DNA of 64,000 nucleotides from Amoebidium appalachense (lineage: Eukaryota > Ichthyosporea), in assembly GCA_963693365.1 (NCBI GenBank), contig CAVNZM010000005.1:3410001-3474000 (forward strand), read 5' to 3'. Both the position numbers and the translations under genes were made by a program. Below are positions 15,948 through 25,003 of the stretch, piece by piece (position 1 is the stretch's first letter; each line of letters opens with the position of its first letter). The notes under the pieces were generated by a model. That model was not told the DNA's origin. It saw only the letters and a list, made by a program, of their open reading frames with translations, and did no database searches.

Positions 15948-17102
15948 TCAGTACATCTCATGCTCATACTGGTCAAACTCTTCCTGGTCAAGATCAATGA
16001 GGGGAATTTCTTCAGTTTGTTTATGTTTGGGTTCAGGTTTGCGGTCATACACGACCGACTCACGATCAGACGCAGATTCGTCATCTGTCATATCATCGAG
16101 TACCTGATTTGCCCGTCGTTTGAGCCGCTTGGGGTTGAATGCTTCATCTGAGTCCCAATCACATTGATCATGGACGCGTTTGGCGGGTGAGGCAGGTGAA
16201 GAGACAGACTCATTACCACCTGTGTATGCCTTCAAGTTCTTCTCCCGTCGCAGAATCTTCCTTCGGATGCTTTTTATGGTGTTTTGGGCTGCACACACAG
16301 CAGCAATGGCCAGGCCCTCCGCCATTTCATCTTCAGCCGCCTTTGCCTCTTTGACACGCTCTCGAGCATTCTGGAGCTCCCCCCTCACACTAGTTAGCTG
16401 TGCATCGAGGTCCATCGTATGGTCATGCAACGAAGTCTCAGGTGTTTTGGTGTGCTTGGGCCTGGGCTTAGCGGCAGGGGTGGTCTTGGCAGGAGTGGTC
16501 TTGGTGGTAGGGGTGGTCTTGGCAGGAGTGGTCTTGGCGGCAGGGGTGGGGGCAGTCACAGGGGCGGTCTTTGCGGCAGGGGTGGGGGCAGTCACAGGGG
16601 CGGTCTTTGCGACAGGGGTGGGGGCAGTCACAGGGGTGGTCTTTGCGGCAGGGGTGGGGGCAGTCACAGGGGCGGTCTTTGCGACAGGGGTGGGGGCAGT
16701 CACAGGGGTGGTCTTTGCGGCAGGGGTGGGGTCAGCAGTCACAGTGGTGGTGTTGGCGGCAATGGTAGTCTTGCGAGGGCCACTGAAAATGTAGTTTTCA
16801 TAGGCCACCTGGCCATCCCGACGGGGTGCTGCAGCCCGTTGCAGGCTGGCAAGCTCGGCCTGCAGGGTCTTGATCTGCTCTTCGGCTGCCCTCAGTCGTG
16901 CCTCTACATCAGAGGGCTGGGGTTGGGGGGGTCGGGGGGTACGCGCAGCATTCTCATTGGTCACTTGACTGCGGAGGCTGGTGAGGTCGGTGCGGAGGCT
17001 GGTGACGTCGGTGTGCAGGGCCGTTAAGCGAGACGAATGGTCCGTGTACAGAAAATCAAAGCGCTTCTGCAGCTGTTGAAGCTCCTCTTTCCAAGAATCC
17101 AT
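15948..17102 (-). CDS. Coiled-coil protein with PVTAPTPxAKT repeats
   Basis: 384 residues, ATG 17102, TATA box 96 bases upstream. Residues 1-50 and about 60-95 are coiled coil (LTALHTDVTSLRTDLTSLR; VEARLRAAEEQIKTLQAEL). Residues about 115-215 are 11-residue repeats of the type PVTAPTPAAKT followed by TTPAKTTPT. After a second helical region (about 225-290, LTSVRGELQNARERVKEAK, ...IRRKILRREKNLKAYTGG) comes an acidic tail with an NPKRLKRRAN basic patch. The Thr/Pro/Lys repeat resembles spacer stalks of structural or surface proteins. No signal peptide. Repeat number probably varies between copies. Unknown family. Confidence 0.7.
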   Translation of the reverse strand: MDSWKEELQQLQKRFDFLYTDHSSRLTALHTDVTSLRTDLTSLRSQVTNENAARTPRPPQPQPSDVEARLRAAEEQIKTLQAELASLQRAAAPRRDGQVAYENYIFSGPRKTTIAANTTTVTADPTPAAKTTPVTAPTPVAKTAPVTAPTPAAKTTPVTAPTPVAKTAPVTAPTPAAKTAPVTAPTPAAKTTPAKTTPTTKTTPAKTTPAAKPRPKHTKTPETSLHDHTMDLDAQLTSVRGELQNARERVKEAKAAEDEMAEGLAIAAVCAAQNTIKSIRRKILRREKNLKAYTGGNESVSSPASPAKRVHDQCDWDSDEAFNPKRLKRRANQVLDDMTDDESASDRESVVYDRKPEPKHKQTEEIPLIDLDQEEFDQYEHEMY

Positions 17103-17197
17103 GTTTCGTGTGAGTGTTTGAAAAACAAGTTTGTTGTGTGTCGCCTTTTACTATTGAGTGTCAGTGTTGAAATGAGTGAATGTGACCGTGTGTGCTG

Positions 17198-17205
17198 CTT
17201 TTATA
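17198..17205 (-). promoter_or_regulatory. TATA box (TATAAAAG) of the 17102 gene
   Basis: GGCATATAAAAGC on the minus strand, the same 13-base context as at 13.24 kb. Confidence 0.65.
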
Positions 17206-17397
17206 TGCCACGGTACAAAGCAGCTTACAGCAATGGTGCCAAGGCTCAATGGGATAGATCTCTCCAATCAACGGTCATTGTCACTCAAACGGCCTTGATG
17301 GTTGGCAAAGTATCACGTCTAAGCTTGATGAAAACAAACCCGTGGCTGCTAACCATTGGCCGGGTATAGATCTAACCAAAAAAGGAAGGCACAACAA

Positions 17398-17818
17398 ATT
17401 GGTGCCTGCACACGGAGCATGCCTATAGGCTGTTTAGACACCACACGTGTAGGGCGCTGCCTCTTGGCACCAACCAGAAGAGGGTAGAAATTGGTGCCTG
17501 CACACGGAGCATGCCTATAGGCTGTTTAGACACCACACGTGTAGGGCGCTGCCTCTTGGCACCAACCAGAAGAGGGTAGAAATTGGTGCCTGCACACGGA
17601 GCATGCCTATAGGCTGTTTAGACACCACACGTGTAGGGCGCTGCCTCTTGGCACCAACCAGAAGAGGGTAGAAATTGGTGCCTGCACACGGAGCATGCCT
17701 ATAGGCTGTTTAGACACCACACGTGTAGGGCGCTGCCTCTTGGCACCAACCAGAAGAGGGTAGAAATTGGTGCCTGCACACGGAGCATGCCTATAGGCTG
17801 TTTAGACACCACACGTGT
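17398..17818 (+). repeat. 92-bp tandem repeat, four full and one partial unit
   Basis: Units start at 17398, 17490, 17582, 17674 and 17766, nearly identical. Each begins TTGGTGCC and contains GGCACCAA 70 bases later, so each can fold, and each carries the 10-base perfect palindrome GCCTATAGGC. The last unit breaks off after CACACGTGT. Inverted copies are at 11896-12038. No unique spacers, so it is not a CRISPR array. Confidence 0.92.
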
Positions 17819-17869
17819 TGTGGCTTCTGCCTTTATCACCCACACACCCCCACGTGCCAACATACACTA

Positions 17870-18275
17870 TCCTCCCCGTGAGTGGCATGCCAGTCCCCCC
17901 AGCCCCCCAGCCCCCCTGCCCCCCAGTCCCCCCTGCCCCCCTGCCCCCCTGCCCCCCTGCCTGCCGGAACCAGGCCCCCCAGTGGTGGCATTCCAACACG
18001 TGCATGCTAGAAGATCGTGCTACATGAACAAATGGTCTTAACTCAGCCATACATGGGGGATAGAGTATCACACAACCATGGTTCCCCCACTCTCCCCAGC
18101 CTCCTGTGCACGTGTGCCTCCCCTGCCCCCCTGCCCCCCCTGCTGCCGGAACCACGGCCCCCAGTGGTGGCAGTGAGTGTCCCCCCTGCCTCCCCTGCAC
18201 GTGTGCCCCCCCTGCCTCCCCTGCACGTGTGCCCCCCCTGCCTCCCCTGCCTCCCGGAACCACGCCCCGGCGCAG
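17870..18275 (+). repeat. C-rich degenerate repeat block
   Basis: Runs of CCCCCCTGCC units interspersed with two to three copies of a CCGGAACCA(C/G)GCCCC-type sequence followed by a short (C)AGTGG(T/C)GGCA motif (near 17965, 18147 and 18253). Same flavour as the spacers at 2.9, 5.1 and 5.95 kb. Confidence 0.5.
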
Positions 18276-18316
18276 TGGCAGCTATTTTTAGATATAGAGA
18301 TTCCATGGCCACATGG

Positions 18317-18408
18317 CCAGATGGCCAGATCATTTTGCTCACCGTTTTATCCCGTTTTATCCACCTTTTTCCACACACTGAATTTGACCTGGCCATCTGG
18401 CCATCTGG
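18317..18408. repeat. Inverted CCAGATGGCCAGAT motifs
   Basis: CCAGATGGCCAGAT at 18317-18330 faces TGGCCATCTGGCCATCTGG at 18390-18408; 58 bases of unique T-rich DNA lie between. Confidence 0.55.
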
Positions 18409-18523
18409 GTAGAGACCGTTTTCTGTTCTAATATTGGAGAACTGTCTGATGGTGATAGCAAATGTCATTCGAAGAACAATCGGGAAACCCCGTGGTGTGA
18501 CAACCAATCAGAATGAAGCAATA

Positions 18524-18757
18524 TTGGGATATTCGGGTTGGTTGTAAGGTTTTCCGGGTCGGGCCGAAGGCCCTAACGGGCCGCAGGCCCGTCTATTGGG
18601 CCATAGGCCCTAGGCCGCGAGGCCTGGGGCCTGGGGCCCCGGGGACCGGGGGCCTCCCCACCCCCGCGAGCCACCCCCGGCCCGACCCGGCCCGGCCCGG
18701 CCCGCGGGGGAGGGGGTTAGCAGCCGGAAAACCTTACAACCAACCCGAATATCCCAA
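18524..18757. mobile_element. Foldback/MITE-like element with perfect 34-bp terminal inverted repeats
   Basis: Left arm 18524-18557 (begins TTGGGATATTCGGGTTGG) is the exact reverse complement of the right arm 18724-18757. The 166-base interior is extremely G/C-rich, made of GGGCC and GGCCC units that can extend the stem (CCGGGTCGGGCC near 18554 against GGCCCGACCCGG near 18680). It has no coding capacity. No clear target-site duplication is seen. It lies about 700 bases beyond the end of the 92-bp repeats. Confidence 0.75.
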
Positions 18758-19081
18758 GCAGCAATTTGTAGATAACCACACAGCCAATCACAATGCAGAT
18801 AAATAAAGATTCACGGAATCGATTGGTCAGAATACTTTTACGGTATTTTCCTGGCGTCGGTGGGTCTCTGTCTGGGTGGTCGGCCAATTGCAAGGGAATT
18901 TGGGTTGACAAGAACGTCTGCGGCCATGCGGCCTCCGATCGACGGTCCACCAGGAATCGCGGACCCTGGGCAGGGGTAGTTGTGCAGCCACTCAAAATTT
19001 GTAAACTGTATTCCAAACATACGTTGAAGTTGACGGATGTTGGTTTCACAGTGTGGATGCTAGTGTCTCGTTGGGTATGAT

Positions 19082-19371
19082 GTTGCTTATATAAAGAAAG
19101 AGACCGTATTTACGTGCTTTCTTGTTCTTGGAGTTTTTTTTTGTTGCATGTCTTGCCACACCCGCACACATGCATATGCAAGGAGTACCACACACGTGCA
19201 CACGGGGTCGTCCACCCGCACACATGTGCATGGAGTACCACACACGTGCACACGGGATCTGCCTCTGTGGTACTCCTTGCACATGTGTGCGGGTGTGGCA
19301 AGACAAGCAGCGAGAAAAAAACCCCAAGAACAAGAAGGCACGTAAATACCGTCGCTTTCTCTATATAGCAA
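19082..19371. repeat. Imperfect ~100-bp inverted repeat
   Basis: The left arm (about 19082-19178) matches the reverse complement of 19271-19371, sharing the segment GTATTTACGTGC, CTTGTTCTTGG and TCTTGCCACACCCGCACACA. Between the arms lie two direct copies of ACACACGTGCACACGGG. Confidence 0.65.
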
Positions 19372-19431
19372 CATACCCACCACGACACCAACATCCACCA
19401 ACCAATACACACACACACACACATACACACG

Positions 19432-19490
<59 letters not shown>

Positions 19491-19493
19491 ACG

Positions 19494-19568
<75 letters not shown>

Positions 19569-20414
19569 CTTTCTCCTCTCTTCCCTTTATATCCCCCTCT
19601 CACCTCCCCCCCCCCCCCCCCGCCCCCCCTCTCCCCCCGCTTCCACCATCTCTACAAACACATCTTGGAAACATCTCAGCATGTTCTTGTAATCCGAATC
19701 TGTCGAATAAGTGTTATTGTTCAACACCCACCAGTGAAGTGCATAGTTCAGCGCTGCATTGCTTGCCACATCCGCACACATGTGTAAGGAGTACCACACA
19801 CATGGTGACAACTTTCTTCTCTCTTACCTTAACCCTCCCCCCCCCCCCCCCCCTCCCCAGCTTCCACTCTCCCTAAAAACACATGTAGACAACTCCTGCT
19901 CCTGCAATCTCTGCCGATTGAGCTTTATCGTTCAACACACACCTGCGATCTGCTTAAACATGCAATCTGCCACAAAGAGTCTCATAAAAGTACACATGTA
20001 CGACCAACAATGCACACACGCCATCAGATATATGCACACGAATGTTCGAGCCTGCTGCTTTCTAGCATAAAAATAATTAAACAAAAAACAAAAATGTGCA
20101 TTTCATAGGTTTGTGCCCAATCTTAGTAGTCACGATAATTTTTGTTTTTTGCAAAGGCGCCATATACTTTTCTGGGCTGGGTCACATAATAAATTTATTC
20201 AAATTTAATTAAGAGCGACTCTATGGAGACGTGGAAACAAAAATTCCTTGCACATGTGTGGGGGTGGCAAGACATGCAGCGGGGAAAAAAGAAAAGAAAA
20301 CCCCCAAAAGCAACTTAAAGAAGGCACGTAAATACTGTCGCTTTCTCTCACGGTATAGCAACACTGTGGTACCCAACTTGAACAACTTGAAGACACCAAC
20401 ATTCACCAACCAAT

Positions 20415-20475
<61 letters not shown>

Positions 20476-20935
20476 AACAAACACACACACACACAAAAAC
20501 GCGCATTCGCATACACACACATATGCAAAACAGACACACACGCACACATTCCCACACACATGCACACAACTTTCTCCTCTCTTCCCTTTACGTCCCCCCC
20601 CCCCCCGCTTCCACCATCTCTACAAACACATTTAGACACATCTCATGTTCTTGTAATGTCTGTTGAAAGAGTATTATTGTTCAACACCCGCCAGTGGATT
20701 GCAAAGATTACTTCCGCGCTGCATTACTTGCCACACCCGCACACATGTGCAAGGAGTATGTACCACACAGTGTATGCAAACAACTTTCTCCTCTTCCCTT
20801 GACCCCCCCCCCTCCCTCCCTCCCCCCCCCCCCCCCCCCCCCCCTCCTCCACTTCCGAGCTCCCTAAAAACACGTACATGTAGACACCTCCAGCCTCCTC
20901 AGCAACCTCTGCCGACTGAGCTTTCACTGGCACAT
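19270..20935 (+). repeat. Degenerate tandem duplication, unit about 1 kb
   Basis: Segments at 19276-19372, 19566-19690, 19743-19805 and 19860-19940 recur in the same order at about 20246-20365, 20567-20686, 20718-20770 and 20850-20935. Shared landmarks are CTTGCACATGTGTG, AACTTTCTCCTCT, GCTTCCACCATCTCTACAAA, GCCACA(C/T)CCGCACACATGTG and CTCCCTAAAAACACGTA-like sequence. Each unit contains a (CA)n tract (19406-19566; 20418-20503) and C runs. No coding sequence is evident. Confidence 0.65.
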
Positions 20936-21949
20936 GTACACAGGCTGCGATCTGAAGGCTTCGGAAGTGCAAACTACCACAAAGAGCCTCATCATCCGGT
21001 ACCAAGACCCCTCTGACCCAAATTCCGGAATTTGACCAGCTAGGGCCTGTATTTCAATGCCCACAAAAACCATAATAAAAACACATAAATAAATCAAAGC
21101 TAAAAAATAGTTGCTGTATACATGTATCAAAACCGAATTAATAAGAAAGTACGGGTGTTATTAGTAAAAAACTCCCAAAACGACTGTCCCAAAAGGCACC
21201 CGCGAGGCACGTACGCGAAGGGTACGTATCGGGGCGCCAAATTGCGGAACGGAATATGCGATCATCCGACGGTTCCGCGAGGGAATCACTAAAAAATGGG
21301 TGCAACATTCGTTATTTCGGTATAAGTTTTCATAAAGTTTACAGCCAACAATGGAATGCTCATTTAATGAGCAAAATTGAAGAACTTTAAAACCGATTCC
21401 TGCTGTGATTGGCTATTTAGCGTCCTCATTTTTTATCAAAACGTTCGGAAATTTAAATCATTAGAGGACCCAGTGCAGAGGGGATAGTCACCGGCTAGCT
21501 CTTGAAGGGCTAATGAAATCGAATCAAAACACAGGAAAGCACAATTGATATTTAATAACTGTCCGCCTTCGTAGACCAAGATTTAGGGGTTTTACAAGGC
21601 GCCGAAAATGAGTCTTCATTTTACAAGGCGCCAAAATAGGTCTTCATCTGAAATAAAAAACGCGAACGATTATTAAAATTCCTGGGACCAAATGTTTTTA
21701 TTCTACTTTATTTTTGTCACAACTCAAAGAGCAACAATATGCAAACATTCCGAAACAGTACACCTCCTGCTTAGATAGCATTTTCGGTTGTAACCCAACC
21801 GAACATACTTTCATGGGTATTAGGTGGATATGGCCAAACATTCCTGGCATTCCGTTGTATCATAGCATACCTTGTCTGTGTGTACAGTAGCAGGCAGGGA
21901 TGACGTCATGGCGAAGACGCAAATTTCATATGCACTAGTGCTCTGACGG
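20936..21949. other. Gene-free AT-rich stretch
   Basis: No gene seen. A 32-base direct repeat containing TTTTACAAGGCGCC occurs at about 21590 and 21621; a TACAAGGCGCC also appears near 59743. Confidence 0.5.
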
Positions 21950-21957
21950 TATAAAGA
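21900..21957 (+). promoter_or_regulatory. Possible core promoter: TGACGTCA plus TATAAAGA
   Basis: A perfect CRE-type palindrome TGACGTCA at 21901-21908 lies 42 bases before TATAAAGA (21950-21957). The sequence downstream turns into GT repeats within 120 bases and no coding exon can be assigned. Confidence 0.35.
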
Positions 21958-22065
21958 TACTGGCAGCCGAATGCGGGGCTCCCGTCTGCTAAAAAGGGGC
22001 CAGAGGCCATGCCCCTCTCGCAAAAAACGTTTTTATGCATGTGCTTGTGTTGAAGTGCGTGCTGT

Positions 22066-22109
22066 GTGTCACAGTGTGTGTGCGTGTGTGTGTGTGTGTG
22101 TATGTGTGT

Positions 22110-22170
<61 letters not shown>

Positions 22171-22356
22171 CATGTCACAATAACGGTGCGTGCACGGGTA
22201 GTCTATTTAGATCTACGGTGTGTGTGGGTGGGCGGTGTGTATATGGGTGTATATCATGGTGTGTGTCTGGTGTGCACGTGTGTGTGTGCGCGCGCGTGTG
22301 TGATCTAGTTGCGTGTGTGCGGTGTGTGTGTGTGTGTGTGCGCGTGTGTGTGCATC

Positions 22357-22389
<33 letters not shown>

Positions 22390-24000
22390 CTGTGTGTGTG
22401 TGTGTGTGCACATGTTTGTGTGCACGAAAAAGAGAGATTGAGAGTGTGTGTGTGGGTGTGTGTGTGTGTATGTGTTTGTGTTTCTGCCGGTGTGTCTTTT
22501 TTTTTTTTTTTTTTTGGTGGGGGGGGGGGGGGGAGGGGGGGGGAGGGGGGGGAGGGGGGGAGGGGGGAGGGGGGAAGGGTGTTGATAAACACTCTTCCCA
22601 CGGCAACTTGGGACAGAAAGAGTTTCTTTGTATATGGGTGGCCTTATGGTTTTAGACACATGACCAAACAAAAATTGCAGGGTGGGGGTTCCACCCTAGT
22701 GGTACCGTGTGGGCATGTTTCATCCACAACGCAGGCAGGCTCGGAGAAAAAGACATGGGTATGGTTGACTCCCCTACCTCGGGGGGGAATCACCATACGC
22801 CCATTTCCAGAAGGACACTGCACCACCTGCAAGCAACTAAAAACTGTCAGCATGTGTGTTTGTTTTGCACATTCAGTGTGTGTGTGTGTGTTGAGTGTAT
22901 GTGTGTGCAGCATGTGTATGTGTGTGTGTGACTGTGCTTGTGCGGAGTGTGCGTGCGTGCACGTGTGTGGGTTGTGTGCTTGTTATTGTGTGTGTGTATG
23001 TGTGGGTGGGTTTGTGTGCGTATGTACAAGTGTGCAGATGCTTTTGCCTATAAAAGAACGTGTGCGTTATGTGCGTGCCAGCAGACAAGTGTGTGAGCAA
23101 GCTTTGCTTGCACGTGTTTATGACTTGTCAACATTCAAGTGTGTGCGTATGTGTGCGCACGTGCGTTTGTGTTTGTGTGTTTGTGTTTGTGGGTGTGGGT
23201 GTGCGATGTGTGTCTGTGTTTTTCTTTTTGGTTTGTGGTGTTTGTGGTATTCTGTTGGTGCTTATGCTTGCCCATGTGTACGCGTGTCATGCACGTTTGT
23301 GTATGAGTGTGCATGCGTGTGCGTATGAGTGTGCATGTGTGTGTGTCTGTGTGTGTCACGGTGTGTGTATGTGTGTGTGTGTGTGTGAACGAGCGTGTGC
23401 ACGTGTGTGGATCTGGTTGCCTGCACGTGTGTGTATGCGTGCATGGTGCGCATGTGCACGTGTGAATGTTTGCCCATGTGCGCGCGTTTCAGTCATGCAC
23501 GTGTGTGTATGTGTGTGCAGGCGTGTGGGTCTCTTTTTGTGTGTATGTGTGTGTGTGTGCGTGTGTGCGTGTGTGTGTGTGTGTGTGTAGTGCATGTGCA
23601 CGTGTGAATGTTTGCCCATGTGCGCGCATTTCAGTTATGTGTGTGTGTGTGTGTGAACGAGCGTGTACACGTGTGCGGATCTAGTTGCCTGCACGTGTGT
23701 GTATGCGTGCATGGTGCGCATGTGCACGTGTGAATTTTTGCCCTTGTGCGCGCGTTTCAGTCATGCACGTGTGTGTATGTGTGTGCCGGCGTGTGTGTCT
23801 CTTTGTGTGTGTATGCGTGTGTGTGTGTGTGTGTGCGTTTGTGTGTGTGTGTGTGTGTGTGTGTAGTGCATGTGCACGTGTGAATGTTTGCCCATGTGCG
23901 CGCATTTCAGTCATGCACGTGTGTGTATGTGTGTCCAGGCGTGTGTATCTCTTTGTGTGTGTATGTCACTCTGTCGCGCGCGCGTGCACGTGTGCGGATC
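22066..24000 (+). repeat. Long degenerate (GT)n tract with internal duplication and a G run
   Basis: GT-rich sequence interrupted by a T run and G run (22497-22576) and a unique island (22577-22850). Within 23.4-23.95 kb a roughly 240-base unit (GTGAACGAGCGTGT..., CCCATGTGCGCGC, TTTCAGTCATGCACGTG) recurs two to three times. The long open frames here are products of the repeat, not genes. Confidence 0.75.
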
Positions 24001-24061
24001 TGGGTGCCTTGTACCTGTGGTGCTGCAGAAGGTGCAGCCAGCAGCAGCAGAAAGAGCACGA

Positions 24062-24111
24062 GCGAGAAGACCACGCCCAACGCCTTACCGACCACGCCCA
24101 ACGCCTTACGC
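24062..24111 (+). repeat. 20-bp direct repeat
   Basis: GACCACGCCCAACGCCTTAC occurs twice back to back with a one-base spacer. The surrounding 24.0-24.5 kb shows nothing else. Confidence 0.45.
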
Positions 24112-24509
24112 GGCGTTCCTTTCAAAAAACCCCCAATTGCTTCTATTAGTATCCGCAGTAAGTCGGTCGACCACTATGCAAAAACAAAGCGTTTTCTTCT
24201 CAGTTTTGCCCTCCGACGTCTGATCAGGCTCCAATCATCATGATCACGGAAACGGTATTTTTACCGCGCTTATGCTGTTCTTTGCCAGGTATCAACGCTA
24301 AACCGGACATCTCGATTCGCAAATCAAGGTACAAAAAAAAAAAAAAAAAAAGGTACACTCCAATAACATTGAAAAGCCCCAACAAAATATGGTTCGACAC
24401 CATATTTACCTAAATTACAGATTTAATATAAACTAAATGATTCCCGATTTCGCTGACAGGGTAACAATTACCATCTAGTTACCGCGCTCCTGGAAGCGAA
24501 TCCAATGCG

Positions 24510-24875
24510 TTATCTCTCATTCCATTGACCCAGGAGCCAATCCAATCGAGTTTTTGAAAGTGATTTTTGTCCACCTTCCCCCGCCCAAAAAACGTTACCG
24601 GTGACCACCCCCCCCCCTTCCAACCCTGTGCGAAATGGGCACCGTATGCAGAATAGAAAGGGCCAATACCAGAAATCTGGCGATTCCTGGTGACAAATGC
24701 GTCCGGTCAACGCCAAGGGTAGAGAGAGTGTGTGTGGTCTGTTGGACATCGTGTTCATAGAAGCTAGTTCTAGTGCACGTTGTTCCTTCTGTAAGTCAGA
24801 AATGATTGCATCTTGTGAGGCCAACCTCTGCTCCAGTAGTTGGACTAGTTGCTGCAACTGTAAGTTGTCAGACAT
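24510..24875 (-). CDS. Possible gene start: coiled-coil N-terminus, family unknown
   Basis: 121-codon open frame from ATG 24875. The first 40 residues (MSDNLQLQQLVQLLEQRLAS...) form a coiled coil like the start of retroelement gag or viral scaffold proteins; the remainder (GRICHQESPDFWYWPFL..., GGGVVTGNVFWAGEGG) is unlike it and may be intron or decayed sequence. A good TATATAAAG box lies 120 bases upstream (24995-25003). I cannot decide between a first exon, a decayed gag and a short gene. Confidence 0.35.
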   Translation of the reverse strand: MSDNLQLQQLVQLLEQRLASQDAIISDLQKEQRALELASMNTMSNRPHTLSLPLALTGRICHQESPDFWYWPFLFCIRCPFRTGLEGGGVVTGNVFWAGEGGQKSLSKTRLDWLLGQWNER

Positions 24876-24994
24876 AGTGTCGTGTATGATGGGTAACTTG
24901 TCTATGTGTTTTGTGCACTGAAAACGACAGTAGAAAAGTGTAAATCAAACTTTGAAACGTTCTGCTTCCCATGTTTGTGACATGGGAGGCACTG

Positions 24995-25003
24995 CTTTAT
25001 ATA
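24995..25003 (-). promoter_or_regulatory. TATA box (TATATAAAG)
   Basis: Minus-strand TATATAAAG, 120 bases before ATG 24875. Confidence 0.4.

Noticed and set aside
17398-17818. CRISPR-like array
   Set aside because: Units are contiguous 92-bp tandem repeats without unique spacers.
22035-24149. Several long frames of alternating Cys-Val or Thr-His
   Set aside because: They are translations of (GT)n/(CA)n repeats.
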